This document shows positions 1 through 9,820 of a stretch of DNA of 14,780 nt, in pieces. Source of the DNA: Pleurotus ostreatus/Saccharomyces cerevisiae fusant (Eukaryota > Opisthokonta). Position numbers and translations under genes: made by a program. The stretch is taken from the NCBI GenBank assembly GCA_024196135.1, contig JAMQCK010000859.1, forward strand, positions 1 to 14,780. Reading direction: 5' to 3'. The notes under the pieces were generated by a model. The model saw only the letters and a program-made list of their open reading frames with translations. It was not told where the DNA came from and did not search any database. How positions within the stretch are numbered: the first letter of the stretch is position 1; every line of letters begins with the position of its first letter.

Positions 1-156
1 GACCTGCAAAAGAAGCAGAGAGAATAGAAAACAAATAGCGCCAAATAGTGACCGGCGATGACCGTTGATGAACAAACAAGGAAAAATAGCGGGGGTTTTA
101 TGTTTGACGCCCACCATCTCTCCCTCCTACCTTTCTGAACGCGTATATCCTCCAAG
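1..156 (+). promoter_or_regulatory. 5' flank / 5' UTR of the transportin gene
   Basis: A short stretch ahead of the transportin start codon. It has an A-rich part (about 60-105) followed by a pyrimidine-rich part (about 110-150) directly before the ATG, a layout often seen in fungal promoters and 5' UTRs. I see no clear TATA box and no ORF worth reporting. Confidence 0.4.
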
Positions 157-3100
157 ATGGCGAGCTGGGCACCGGAGCCGGGTGGTCTTCAACAAATCCT
201 GACCACGATCCATGAATCGACGGACATGAACGTCCAGGTCCAGAAAAACATCACCTTCGTACGCCCGCCAGCTTCGGTGGCGGCAAGATGCTTACTTTCA
301 TTTCCAGCGCCTCAATGAATTCACGCGTTCTCCAGAGTATATAGCCTATCTGGCCTATATTCTCTCCGCCATGACCCAGGAGGAAGAGAGGATCCGCTCG
401 ATTGCGGGCTACCTGCTCAAGAACAATGCGCGCCTGATCCTCATGGCGTCGCCCGAAGTTGCGGCCTACGTCAAGTCCGCGGTGCTCACCGCGTTCACGG
501 ATGACTCGATCATGGTCCGCAATGCGGCTGGACAGGACGTCGTCGCGTTCCTCGGCGTCCTGGAACCCCGCAACTGGCCGGAGTGCCTCGCCGCGCTTGT
601 CAACCTCCTGGACTCCCCGGACCTGGACAAGCAGGAGGTGTGTGGCAAAGCGAGCTCTGTGATTCTAGGCTAACCCCTGCTACAGGCCGCCTTCAACGTG
701 CTCGAGAAGGCCTGCGAGGACTTCCCTCGCAAGCTCGATGTCGACATCTCGGGCCAGCGCCCCCTCGACTACATGATCCCCAAGTTCCTCTCCCTCGCCG
801 ACCACCCATCAGCCAAGATGCGCTCCCACGCGGTCGCCTGCCTCTCCTACTTTGTGCCCACCAACTGCCAATCCCTTTATGTACACGTCGATCTCTTCAT
901 TGCCACGCTGTTCAAGCGCGCGTCTGACGACGACCCCTCCGTCCGCCGCCACGTGTGTCAAGCGCTCGTCCTCCTCCTCGCCGCGCGCCCGGAGAAACTC
1001 ATGCCGGAGATGGTCAACGTCGCCGAGTACATGCTCTACTCGACAAAGGACCAGAACGAGAACGTGGCGCTGGAGGCGTGCGAATTCTGGCTTACGTTCG
1101 CGGAAGACGCAGACCTGTCCGTCTACCTGCAGCCATTATTAGGCAAGGTTGCACCGGTCCTACTCGACTGTATGGTTTATGGCGAGGACGACCTTCTATG
1201 GCTCGAAGGCGATACGGAGGACTCGCATGTGCCCGACAAGGAAACGGACATCAAGCCGCGATTCTATGGCGGCAAGTCACACGGCTACGAACACGACGGC
1301 AGCGATGCGCCCGGCACGAACGGCGAGCCGAAGCGCATCGGTGCTTACGGGGAGGAGACGCTGGATGACGAGGACGAGGATGACTACGACCTGGATGACG
1401 ACGACTTCGCCGACGAGATGTCGACGGAGTGGAACCTCCGGAAGTGCGCCGCAGCAGCGCTCGACGTTCTCGCCGTGCGCTTCGGGCCGGAGCTGCTGAA
1501 CGTCCTGCTTGGCCCGCTGAAGGACAAGCTATGGAGCAACGACTGGCTGCAGCGGGAGAGCGGGATTCTCGCCCTAGGCGCCATGGCAGAAGGTGCGACA
1601 GAGACTTTTGACACGATCTGCAGAAGCTCATCACATACTTCATACAGGCTGCATCGACGCGATCGAGCCGCATCTGCCAACGCTGATCCCGTACCTCATT
1701 GGCATGCTTAACGACCCCAAGGTCAGCTGACCGCGCACTGTCTGGGTATGCCTGGCTAACGATCTATAGCCCCTCGTGCGGTCGATAACCTGCTGGACCC
1801 TCGGGCGGTATGCCAGCTGGGTCACGCAACCCATTTCTCCGGACCACAAGTCCCAATACTTTGTTCCAACGATGGAGGGGGTGAGTATCCACCTGATTCC
1901 AATGCGTCTCATTCTTACGCCGCTCCAGTTGTTGCGCATGGTCTTGGACAACAACAAGCGAGTGCAAGAGGCGGGCTGCAGCGCGTTTGCAACCCTTGAA
2001 GAGGACGCCGGCCCAGAGCTCGTGCCATATCTGGAGCCCATACTCCGCAACTTGGTGTTCGCGTTCGACAAGTACCAGCATAAGAACATGCTGATCTTGT
2101 ACGACGCCATCGGCACCCTTGCAGATGCCGTCGGGCGCGCTCTGCAGAACCCCACATATGTGGAGATATTGATGCCACCATTGACTGGCCGCTGGGCAAA
2201 GCTACGGGATGACGATGAGGATCTAATACCTTTACTGGAGGCAAGTTCTAGGACTGGTTGTTGTCGGTCGATGCTGATTTCGATGTTTAGTGCCTTGCGT
2301 CGGTCACTATCGCCATGGGCTCGGGCTTCCTTCCGTACGCACCACCGGTCTTCGAGCGGTGCAGCAGCATCATCCACCGGTCTCTCCTCCAGTATCAGGC
2401 CTACCAACAGAACCCCGACATGGAGGAGCCCGAGAAGGGCTTCCTCGTCGTCGCGCTCGACCTCTTATCCGGCCTCACGCAGGGACTCGGCATGTCCCTC
2501 GAGCCGCTCATCAACGCGGGCAACCCCAACCTGCTTAGCCTGATCACGATCTGCTTGAAGCACCCGCAGGCCTCGGTGCGCCAGTCGGCGTACGCGCTCG
2601 TCGGCGATATGGCGATGAGCTGCTTCGTGCTCTTGCGGCCGCATATGCCGAATATAATGTCGGAGCTGATTATGCAGCTCGACCCGGAGCCGAAGTTCGA
2701 GTTCATCAGCGCGTCGAACAATGCAGCGTGGTCGGTGGGCGAGGTCGCGTTGCGGTATGGGAGGGGTGAGTGGTCCAATGAATAGCTAAGTACATCGTCT
2801 AACATCCATGCAGAGGACCCCGAGTTCGCGCAATGGGTCGGGCCGCTGATCCAACGACTTGTGCCCATATTGTTGCACCCGAAGGCGCCCCGGAGCTTGC
2901 ATGAGAATGCTGCGGTGTCAATAGGGCGCATCGGGCTGATGCACCCGAGCCTCGTTGCGCCGCATCTGGGCGAGTTCGCGCAGGCGTGGTGTCAGGCGCT
3001 CTACGAGATCCGCGACAACGAGGAGAAGGACTCTGCGTTCCGTGGTCTCTGCACCCTCGTGCAGGCGAACCCTGCGGGCATTTCCAAGGTTTGTCGACGT

Positions 3101-3318
3101 TGTCATCGCTGTTCGGCTTAAGCTAACAACACCTTCAGTGCCTCCTATGGTTCTGCAACGCCATCGTGCGCTGGAATCAACCGTCAGCGGAGCTCAACAG
3201 CATGTTCCAGCACCTCCTGCAGAGCTTCAAGGCTCAGGACGAGGCCGCATGGGCCGCCCAAGTCGCCTCCTTCCCGCCCGTCATCCAGGAACGTCTGTCC
3301 GCCCGGTATGGTGTTTGA
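157..3318 (+). CDS. KAP104: Transportin / karyopherin beta-2 nuclear import receptor, 9 exons
   Basis: HEAT-repeat importin that carries PY-NLS cargo (hnRNP-like RNA-binding proteins) through nuclear pores and releases it on RanGTP binding. Exons by frame continuity: 157-258, 308-637, 686-1592, 1648-1721, 1770-1880, 1929-2240, 2291-2765, 2814-3088, 3139-3318, giving 921 aa, slightly longer than human TNPO1. Seen: an N-terminus with GLQQIL as in Kap104; an acidic H8-type loop at about residues 311-392 ([15 protein letters not shown], then WNLRKC), known in the family to couple RanGTP binding to cargo release; highly conserved blocks [14 protein letters not shown] (476-489), [42 protein letters not shown] and [15 protein letters not shown]. 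Trp480 and Trp759 fall in the blocks that carry the cargo-contacting tryptophans of human transportin. The ATG at 157 has A at -3. Intron 6 (2241-2290) uses a GC donor. Family call is secure; exon borders are my inference. Confidence 0.95.
2241..2290 (+). other. GC-AG intron of the transportin gene
   Basis: The frame runs IPLLE up to 2240 and resumes [15 protein letters not shown] at 2291, matching conserved transportin sequence. The 50-nt insert begins GCAAGT and ends TTTAG, so its donor is GC instead of GT. The rest of the donor fits the consensus perfectly, as is usual for GC-AG introns. Confidence 0.85.
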
Positions 3319-3979
3319 AGTAGTGTGTCCAACCCGAATATATTTTGTCTGCTTAGCTATCTACCCGCCCGAGCCCCGCCCTACGCTGTGTTCTCCTTTT
3401 GTTTTCATCGTACGTACCTGTCTGCTTTACCTACCTACCGTCTCCGTCCCCATGTTCCTTACTTCCTGTCTCCCGATCCTCTCTCTCTACCCTGGCGTTT
3501 GTCTGTCTGTACCCCCGCGGCTCGGTGTCCTGCAACCCTCATCCCGGAATCTCGTTGCATCGTCCCCCTCTCTTGGCCCGCTCATTCCATTCACCCGCTC
3601 GTCAACCCAATCCAATATCCGTGTCTGTAGTAGCTACCGTGTTTGTCCGTCTCGTCATGCGCTTTCGTCAAAGCAATTTTTACGTACCATTATTACTGTA
3701 CCGTCATTCTTCCGCTCGACTCTTCCTTACCTACCTACCTACGTACTTACTTACCTACATACATACCTACATACCTACTAGCTACCTCCTTACCTACGAA
3801 CGTTCCGTAACTTACCAGTAGATACAATTTGCATGGGCCTCTGTTTTCATAGCGAAACAAACAAATCACGAATTTGACGACCAGTGGCGTGCACAATCAG
3901 GAATCGGAAGGCTTTGCTGTGTTGTAAAAGGGGAAGTACAATTGTTTCCTTCTCGGCACACTGACTACCGATACATTCT
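3319..3979. other. Pyrimidine-rich convergent intergenic region
   Basis: Space between the convergent stop codons of the transportin gene and the first carboxypeptidase S gene. The plus strand is strongly C/T-rich from about 3350 to 3800, consistent with 3' UTR sequence, and includes the tetranucleotide repeat listed separately. Open frames here are side effects of the base composition: their translations are Pro/Ser/Leu/Tyr low-complexity with no recognisable domain. I see no AATAAA for either gene. Confidence 0.6.
3726..3797. repeat. Degenerate TACC/TACT/TACA tetranucleotide microsatellite
   Basis: About 70 nt of imperfect period-4 repeat (TTAC, CTAC, GTAC, ATAC units), with a smaller burst (TACCTACC) near 3432. 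It lies in the pyrimidine-rich gap between two convergent genes, probably in or beyond the transportin 3' UTR. Confidence 0.85.
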
Positions 3980-6608
3980 CTAGATATCCGTCGCCTCGTC
4001 TACATTCAGAATCAGAGTCGTGAAGAACCTAATGATCTCGAGGAAATCGTCGGCCTCGATATCTATTTAAGCAGCGTCAGCACCCTCTCCTATTCACTGT
4101 CGTACGTTGCACTCACTCTCGTTAACGGTATGCACCCCAGACGCCAGACCGCCCCCAGAGCCCGAGTTCCTGTGGTTGTAGCGGAAGATATGCGGTGTCA
4201 AGTCCCAGTAGAACCTCGTATCTGCAAGTTGGGGTCAGTCAACACCTTGCCGCACATGCACTTTCCCCCCATCCCTCCCCCTCTCAACCCACTCATAATC
4301 AAACCACCACTCACCCGTATTCCCCGACGGCACCCCGGGCGCTACCACAATATCCTCTCCCACCTGTGCCGCATGCACCGCCTTGATCGTCCCACCTAGC
4401 AGGTTCCACGGCTTCGAGTCCGCAGAGAAGGGCGTCACGGGCGCAGGGTCGAGGAAGAATTGGTCCTTCGAACCAATAGCAAGCCTACCAAAGGATGGGT
4501 AAGAGGGGTTCGAGAGTGTCTCCCCGAAAGCCTCGAGCGTGAGGTTGAACTTTTCGGCGATGGGCCTGGCGCGGGCGATGTCGCCGGCCTGGATGGTAGA
4601 GGAGTTGCTGCTAGTCGAGATGCGGTGGTTGATGACGACGAAGGCTTGCTCAGGTAGCGCATTCGACTTGACGCCGCCGCCGACGCTGCGTGTTGATCAG
4701 CGACTGAACACGACCCCGGACGCTTCGCCTGGGCCAAAACTCACATATCAACCGCCGTGGTCGTCCCCAACGACGCCTTATGAAAGCTATTCGTCTCGAA
4801 GACATACTGCTCCAGCTCCTTCAGCGCCTTCTCGTCCGTCGCCGACTTTTTGATCAGGTCTTTGAGAGAGGAATCGAGCTCCTTGCCGTGCTCGGCGTAA
4901 CACTGGTAGTCGGCGTAGATGGGGTGGTCGCGGACCTTTAGGAGGGGTTAGCGAGGTAGCTTGGCGAGAACAGGGGGCTGGAAGGGGGGACTGAAGGGCG
5001 CAGGAAGAAGGTATGGGCGCAGATGGCAGTAAAGGGCGCAAGACGAGAGGAAAGGACGCACCAAGCTGGATCCATATGGCTGATCCTCGAAGGCCACGAT
5101 GAGTTGGGCCAAAATTCCAATCGACGTATGCGGCGGAGGCACCGAGCTGTGCCCGCCCGGCGAGTCGACCTCGAAGCGAATGGTAATGCTGCCTGTGAGT
5201 TAGGTCAGCACGAGCGGGTCATTGAGCCGAAGCGGTGGTCATCAAGCGGTGCCGCTAGTCATTATGGTGGACTACTTTCCGACTTACCTTTCTCCGCAAT
5301 CCCCGGCGTAGCGAAGATGGTGCCGAACTGTTCGACGTAGCCGCCTGGGGCTTTCTCTTAGCTTGAAGTATGGTGGTATACGTATTGAATGGGTACTCAC
5401 CACCCTCGTCGATAAGCAGCGCGAAGTAGTCCTCGCCGTACTTGTCGAGGAGGTATTTGCCGATTTGCTTCGCGCCCTGGCAGGCTTGTCAGTATCGGAG
5501 AAACAAAAACGATTGGGATTGTAAAGACAGTATCGGCAATGAGAAGAAGAGTAGGAGATGCTCACCCTGCGTCCACCGCACTCTTCGTCGAAGCCGAAGG
5601 CTAGGAAGACGGAACGGGTTGGCTTGAATCCTTGTTCGATCAGCAACTCGACAGCAGCCCTAGATGGAAGGTTTAGTGGGTATATGCGCAGTCAAGCAAG
5701 TGAATAGCACGTACAAGGTGCCAATGAGCCCGCTCTTATCATCGCTGGCGCCTCTGCCCCAGATTCTCACGCCTGCAGGTCCTCAATAAGTATCCGACCC
5801 ACGATGGCTTCAACGCGCATACCGTCGAAATGCCCGGAGAAGGGCGGGTGCGTCCATTCATCGACGCTTTGCGGGTTCACAGGGACTACATCTGAGGAGG
5901 GTACACGTGAGTATTGCTGTAGGATAGGCAACAAGATTATGCTTACCTTGATGGGCGAGCAGAATGAAGGGCTTGAGTGAGTCGTCCGTGCCAGACCACT
6001 CGTACAGCAGCCCATAGGTGTTGATCTTCGTGAGCTTGAGGGAGGAATGTCTGAAGACAGGTCAGGCCACGCATATACCCACCCCAAACAACACATACAC
6101 AAGAGGGAAGGCCTTTAGGAGATAGTCGTGGAATGGCCCGAACTTCTCCCAGCGAGGGTCTTGCCCGACTTCGTCTAGGTCGTCGTACGTCTCGGTACTG
6201 TCGGACACCGTCAGCGAGGAGAACGGCTTCACATGGTCAATGTACGCACGGCACGCGAATAGCCCCTCCAAGCCAATCGATCGCTCTCTCCTTCAACTTC
6301 GCCGTCCCAAAGGTACCATCGAGCTCATCGTACAGGTCCGCGTTCTTCGTCGGGTACAGTGCATCGGGCTGCGCGCAGTACGCCTTCGCCGATGCCTCGA
6401 TCGCGAGCGTCCTCTCCGCCTGGCTCGAGTAGAGCGCACTCCTCCCAAGTAGAGCTGCAGCGAGCACGAACGCCAGCAAGCGCAGGTACGTCTTCCCACT
6501 CCATCCACGCTGCGCCTTCGTCTGCGTCTCTGCGATCGGCAGCAGCGGCTGCGTGTCCTTGCTGCCTGCGCCAGCGACGTGCACCTCGCGCATCTCGTTC
6601 GTTCCCAT
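3980..6608 (-). CDS. CPS1: Vacuolar carboxypeptidase S-like M20 metallopeptidase (Gly-Xaa carboxypeptidase), copy A
   Basis: Di-zinc M20A peptidase expected to remove C-terminal residues from short peptides in the vacuole. Exons in gene order: 6608-6250, 6197-6099, 6050-5947, 5891-5823, 5772-5715, 5659-5566, 5476-5401, 5344-5288, 5192-5062, 4935-4745, 4685-4315, 4221-4117, 4062-3980; 598 aa, near the yeast length (576). Seen: a cytosolic N-tail, then one hydrophobic segment (about 41-57), a signal-anchor; HQDVVPV (His186, Asp188); SDDKSG (Asp221-222); FGFDEE (Glu255-256); LIDEGGG (Asp284); GGHSS; the dimerisation-domain block GGGVKSNALPEQ (about 415-426); and GVHTVNE with the last metal-ligand His567. 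All expected metal and catalytic residues are present, so it should be active. It is tandem and co-oriented with copy B upstream, with 303 nt between them. A GATAAG lies about 57 nt upstream of the ATG. Several introns are unusually long for the window (89, 93, 95 and 126 nt). Confidence 0.93.
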
Positions 6609-6911
6609 GGCCGGTGTGAGTGAGGGACAAGAAGCAGGGGCTCAACCTGCCCGTGGACGGCGCCGATAAGATATAGGGAGGCCGTCGGTATTTGTGCGCG
6701 TCGCCATCATGGTTCGGATGAAGTGCTCAGTGGCGCGATACGATACCGTGGGTGTGATTTCGCCGGTCAGGCAATCAGGTGATCGCGTTCTTATGGACCT
6801 ACAGCGGCACTCAGTACTGAGTTCATGTTTGGAACGTCTGAGAGTGTATGTGCAGGTAGACGAGAGGCATACAAGGTTATACATTGAGATGAGGACAACA
6901 CAAGACACCCT
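6609..6911 (-). promoter_or_regulatory. Intergenic promoter of carboxypeptidase S copy A
   Basis: This 303-nt gap holds the 3' end of copy B and the promoter of copy A. On the plus strand GATAAG lies at 6665-6670, directly followed by ATATAG, which reads as a TATA-like CTATAT on the gene strand about 65 nt before the ATG. A perfect 14-nt palindrome, ACTCAGTACTGAGT, is at 6809-6822. No ORF here looks real. Confidence 0.5.
6665..6670 (+). promoter_or_regulatory. GATAAG motif (AreA/NIT2-type GATA site)
   Basis: GATAAG fits the HGATAR consensus of fungal nitrogen-regulatory GATA factors, 57-62 nt upstream of the copy A start codon. Yeast CPS1 is known to respond to nitrogen source, so the location makes sense. 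A six-base match alone is weak evidence; the support comes from similar sites at copy B. Confidence 0.4.
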
Positions 6912-9282
6912 TTACAGCTCGTTCTCATCCGCATTCAAGATGAGCGTCATGAAGAAGCGCAACTGCTCCATCCAATAGTCGATGACGATCGCTGCGAACA
7001 CAGGTCAGCGCCACCCTTCTTTCAACTATATACACCTTGGACGCACCTTCGTTTACCGTATGCACCCCACGGTCCAACCCACCACCCGTGCTCACGTCCT
7101 TCCCGCCATTCTGGTGGGCGTAGCGGAAGATATGTGGCGTGAGATCCCAGTAGAAGCGCGTATCTAAACAATGCCCTTAGTATTTGACGCCATATACGAG
7201 GTGTACCTGGCCGCCTTGAGGTGGCACAGGGAACGGCCGAAGGCCCCGCTCTCGCCAACAGCACGAGCCGCAACCAAACGACGCCAACGACAAATCAAAC
7301 GCACCAGTATTCCCCGTCCCCATTCCCGGGCGCCACGATAATATTATCCGCGCCCTCGATCCCCCGCTGCGCATTGAACGTCGTCTTGATCGTGCCCGAC
7401 AGCACGCGCCACGGCGCCGAGTCGAGCGTCGTCGGCGTGACTGGCGCGGGCTCGAGGGGCGTGGTGAAGGCGGCGCTGAGGGTGAGGCTGCCGGAGGAGG
7501 GGGCGTCTGCACTAGACACTTGCTTGTCGAAGGCGGTGTAGGTGAGATTGAACTCCTCGGCGAGAGCGGCGAGGCGCTGGGTGTCGAAGTCCATGGTCTG
7601 GGAGGTGGAGCTGAGCGAGCAAGTTTAACTTGTTTTCACCAACAAAAAACTATGTCACTCACCTCTGCGTCGAAATTCGATGGTTCACAATCCCGTAAGC
7701 CTCCTCGGGCAACGCGTTCGACTTGACACCGCCGTTGATCCTGTGAAGTTTTGTCAGCCCGCATTTTCCTTTATCCCTCGCACACCAATGCTCCACAAAG
7801 CAACACTCACATAGTGATCGCCTGCGTCGTCTGGATCATGCTCTTGTAGAACTTGTTTTGGAACAAGATCTTCTCCAGACCCTTCAGCGCCGCGTTCGAC
7901 TTCTGCGATGCCTTGATCAATGCGCGCAGAGGCGCCGACACCTGCGCGCCGTGCTGGCCGTAGCACTGCCAAGTTTTGTACAGGGTGTCCTCGCGAGTCT
8001 ACACCGCCCGTCAGACACGAGTAATGCGCAATAAGCGGGAAAAGACTACCACTCACCAACTCCACCCCGAACGGCTCCTCCTCATACCTCTGCAACAAAC
8101 TGGCCAGAACCCCAATACTCGTATGCTCTGGCGGCACACTCGAATGCCCACCTGGGGTCCGCACCTCCACCTTCGTATCCATATACCCCTTCTCCGCCAC
8201 GCTCGGCGTCGCAAAAGTGGTCCCGTACTCCTCCACGTACCCGCCGCCCTCGTCCACCAACAACGCGAAGGAATTGGGCCCCCAGACGGAGTAGAGGTGG
8301 TCGAAGATCTTGCCGGCGCCCTCGAGGCCGGAGGATTCCTCGTCGAAGCCGAAGGCGAGGACAAGGGTGCGGGTGGGGGTGAAGTGGGCTTCGAGGAGGA
8401 GCTCGACGATGGACATGATGCCGATGAGGCCGCTTTTGTCGTCGTTGGAGCCGCGGCCCCAGAGTTTGTAGCCTGCAACACTCAGTAAGCCTCGCATGCG
8501 ATTGAACCATGAAGTAGATATACCATCGTAGTACCCAGAGAACGGCGGGTGCGTCCATTCGTTCACCGTACGCCGCTCGACCGGAACAACGTCTTCGGAC
8601 ACATTGTTAGTCCAAGCGAGACTGGAAGGAGGGAGTACACACCCTGATGCGCGGCTAATAGAACGGGCTTAAGTGATGGATCGCTGCCCGTCCACTCGAA
8701 GACTAGTCCATACGTGTTGACCTTGGTCAATTTCAGGTTCGAGTGACTGGGAAGCAGAGTCAATCAGCAACAGCAATATCCAGCGGGATGACTATACGCA
8801 CACAAGGGGATACGCCTCGGCAAGGTAGTCGTGGAAAGGTTGGAACACCTCCCAGCGCGGGTCGACGCCGATCTCGTCCTGCCCATCGTAGACCTCCGTC
8901 CTAGGCACATCGTGCAGTCAGCTTCATGTGCCCTCGAAAGACGCAAGATCGCGTAACAGACGCAACAGCAGACTCACGGGACCCGAACCGCGCCACCCAG
9001 CCAGTCGATCGCGCGAGCGCGCGTCTCATTCTTCCTCAGTATCTCCCCAAGCTTCTCGTACACCTCTGCATTGCGAATGGGCGTGAGCGTCTCCGCTTGG
9101 GGGCACTGCGCAGGCGCGTCTTGCCAAAGCTCAAGGAAGGGGGACACAACCGCGAAGCCCTGCGTGAAGGCAAGGAGCGCGAACGCGCTGGTGGCGAGCA
9201 GGACGCGGCCAAGGGTGATCTTCGGGCTCTTGCGTGGAGCCGGGGGCTGAGAGGCGAGGGGGAGCTCGATCTTCTCCTGCAT
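6912..9282 (-). CDS. CPS1: Vacuolar carboxypeptidase S-like M20 metallopeptidase, copy B, with an apparent frameshift
   Basis: Paralogue of copy A with the same predicted role. Exons in gene order: 9282-8978, 8900-8802, 8746-8643, 8592-8524, 8472-8057, 7998-7811, 7740-7663, 7610-7305, 7163-7047, 6991-6912. Seen: a signal-anchor at about residues 25-46; HQDVVPV (His168, Asp170); NDDKSG (Asp203-204); FGFDEE (Glu237-238); LVDEGGG (Asp266); GGHSS; GGVKSNALPEE; then RFYWDLTPHIFRY and GVHTVNE (final His ligand). The coding total is 1762 nt, one more than a multiple of three. The frame is lost in CCCGGG at 7325-7330: upstream reads IIVAP, and the following family motif GTGNTDT is in the +1 frame. 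As written, the splice at 7305/7163 makes TGA, cutting the protein at about 522 aa and removing the last His. Either a recent pseudogene or a sequence error; otherwise well conserved, with the full length expected to be about 586 aa. Confidence 0.88.
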
Positions 9283-9362
9283 CGTGTACTTGCGATGTTG
9301 TTGAGGAGGGGGAAGTAGAGAGCTGGCTCAGCGGCTTTAGCTAGCTCGACGCCGCGAGTCAT

Positions 9363-9414
9363 CTTATCGACATTGCCGACGGCGAGATCAACGCATGACC
9401 CAGAAAAAGATAAG
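9363..9414. promoter_or_regulatory. Pair of GATAAG motifs upstream of carboxypeptidase S copy B
   Basis: CTTATC at 9363-9368 and GATAAG at 9409-9414 form an inverted pair 40 nt apart, inside 135 nt of the copy B start codon. They match the HGATAR consensus of fungal nitrogen GATA activators. With the site in front of copy A this suggests shared nitrogen control; that is inference. Confidence 0.45.
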
Positions 9415-9580
9415 ATTGGGAATTTCCGGAGGACTTGCGGGACTGCTGGGGTGACTCCTCGCACTTCATGCCCTGCGGTCTGCAGCAAGGGAGCGCCGAA
9501 AGCAGGTGTGACGCCCGAGGGGGAGAATACACGTCCGCGACAAGCCCAGATATTTCCGATTTCGATATGTTGCGCTTCGC

Positions 9581-9587
9581 TGAGTCA
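9581..9587. promoter_or_regulatory. TGAGTCA, Gcn4/CpcA (AP-1-like) consensus site
   Basis: An exact match to the palindromic bZIP site TGAGTCA, about 300 nt upstream of copy B and 234 nt upstream of the Wss1-like gene. Two further TGACTC cores lie in the same intergenic region. Gcn4-type factors control amino-acid starvation responses, which would suit a peptidase gene. The core also occurs by chance elsewhere in the window (coding DNA near 503, an intron near 10465). Confidence 0.4.
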
Positions 9588-9820
9588 CAGTCATGTGATC
9601 GCGCCTATACGCGTCTTGTCCCTGACAGTCATACAGTAACTCGCGTCCGGCGGAACCTGACCCCCTCTGTGCTGAGCTGCGACAAGGGGCTCACTTGGAC
9701 TGCATCGGGAGACACCATTTGCGGTCATCCTCGACAAGGCGACTTCTACTCGCCCCTAATCGCAGAGGTTCACTGTCTCTTACTCAGCGCTGAATTCGCC
9801 CTTAAGGTGGCTTCTATATC

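Larger units (their letters stand above)
9283..9820. promoter_or_regulatory. Divergent intergenic region between carboxypeptidase S copy B and the Wss1-like gene
   Basis: About 540 nt separating two divergent start codons, so it should hold both promoters. GATAAG motifs (9363-9368 on the minus strand, 9409-9414 on the plus strand) lie 80-130 nt upstream of copy B. TGACTC cores occur at 9356-9361, 9452-9457 and within TGAGTCA at 9581-9587. Open frames crossing it give no recognisable protein. Confidence 0.55.

Noticed and set aside
1640..2407. 255-codon minus-strand ORF opposite the transportin exons
   Set aside because: It is antisense to well-conserved transportin coding sequence; a shadow of codon bias.
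3308..3821. Overlapping plus-strand ORFs of 100-157 codons after the transportin stop
   Set aside because: They run through a pyrimidine-rich microsatellite region and translate to Pro/Ser/Tyr/Leu low complexity with no domain; open only because C/T-rich sequence has few stop codons.
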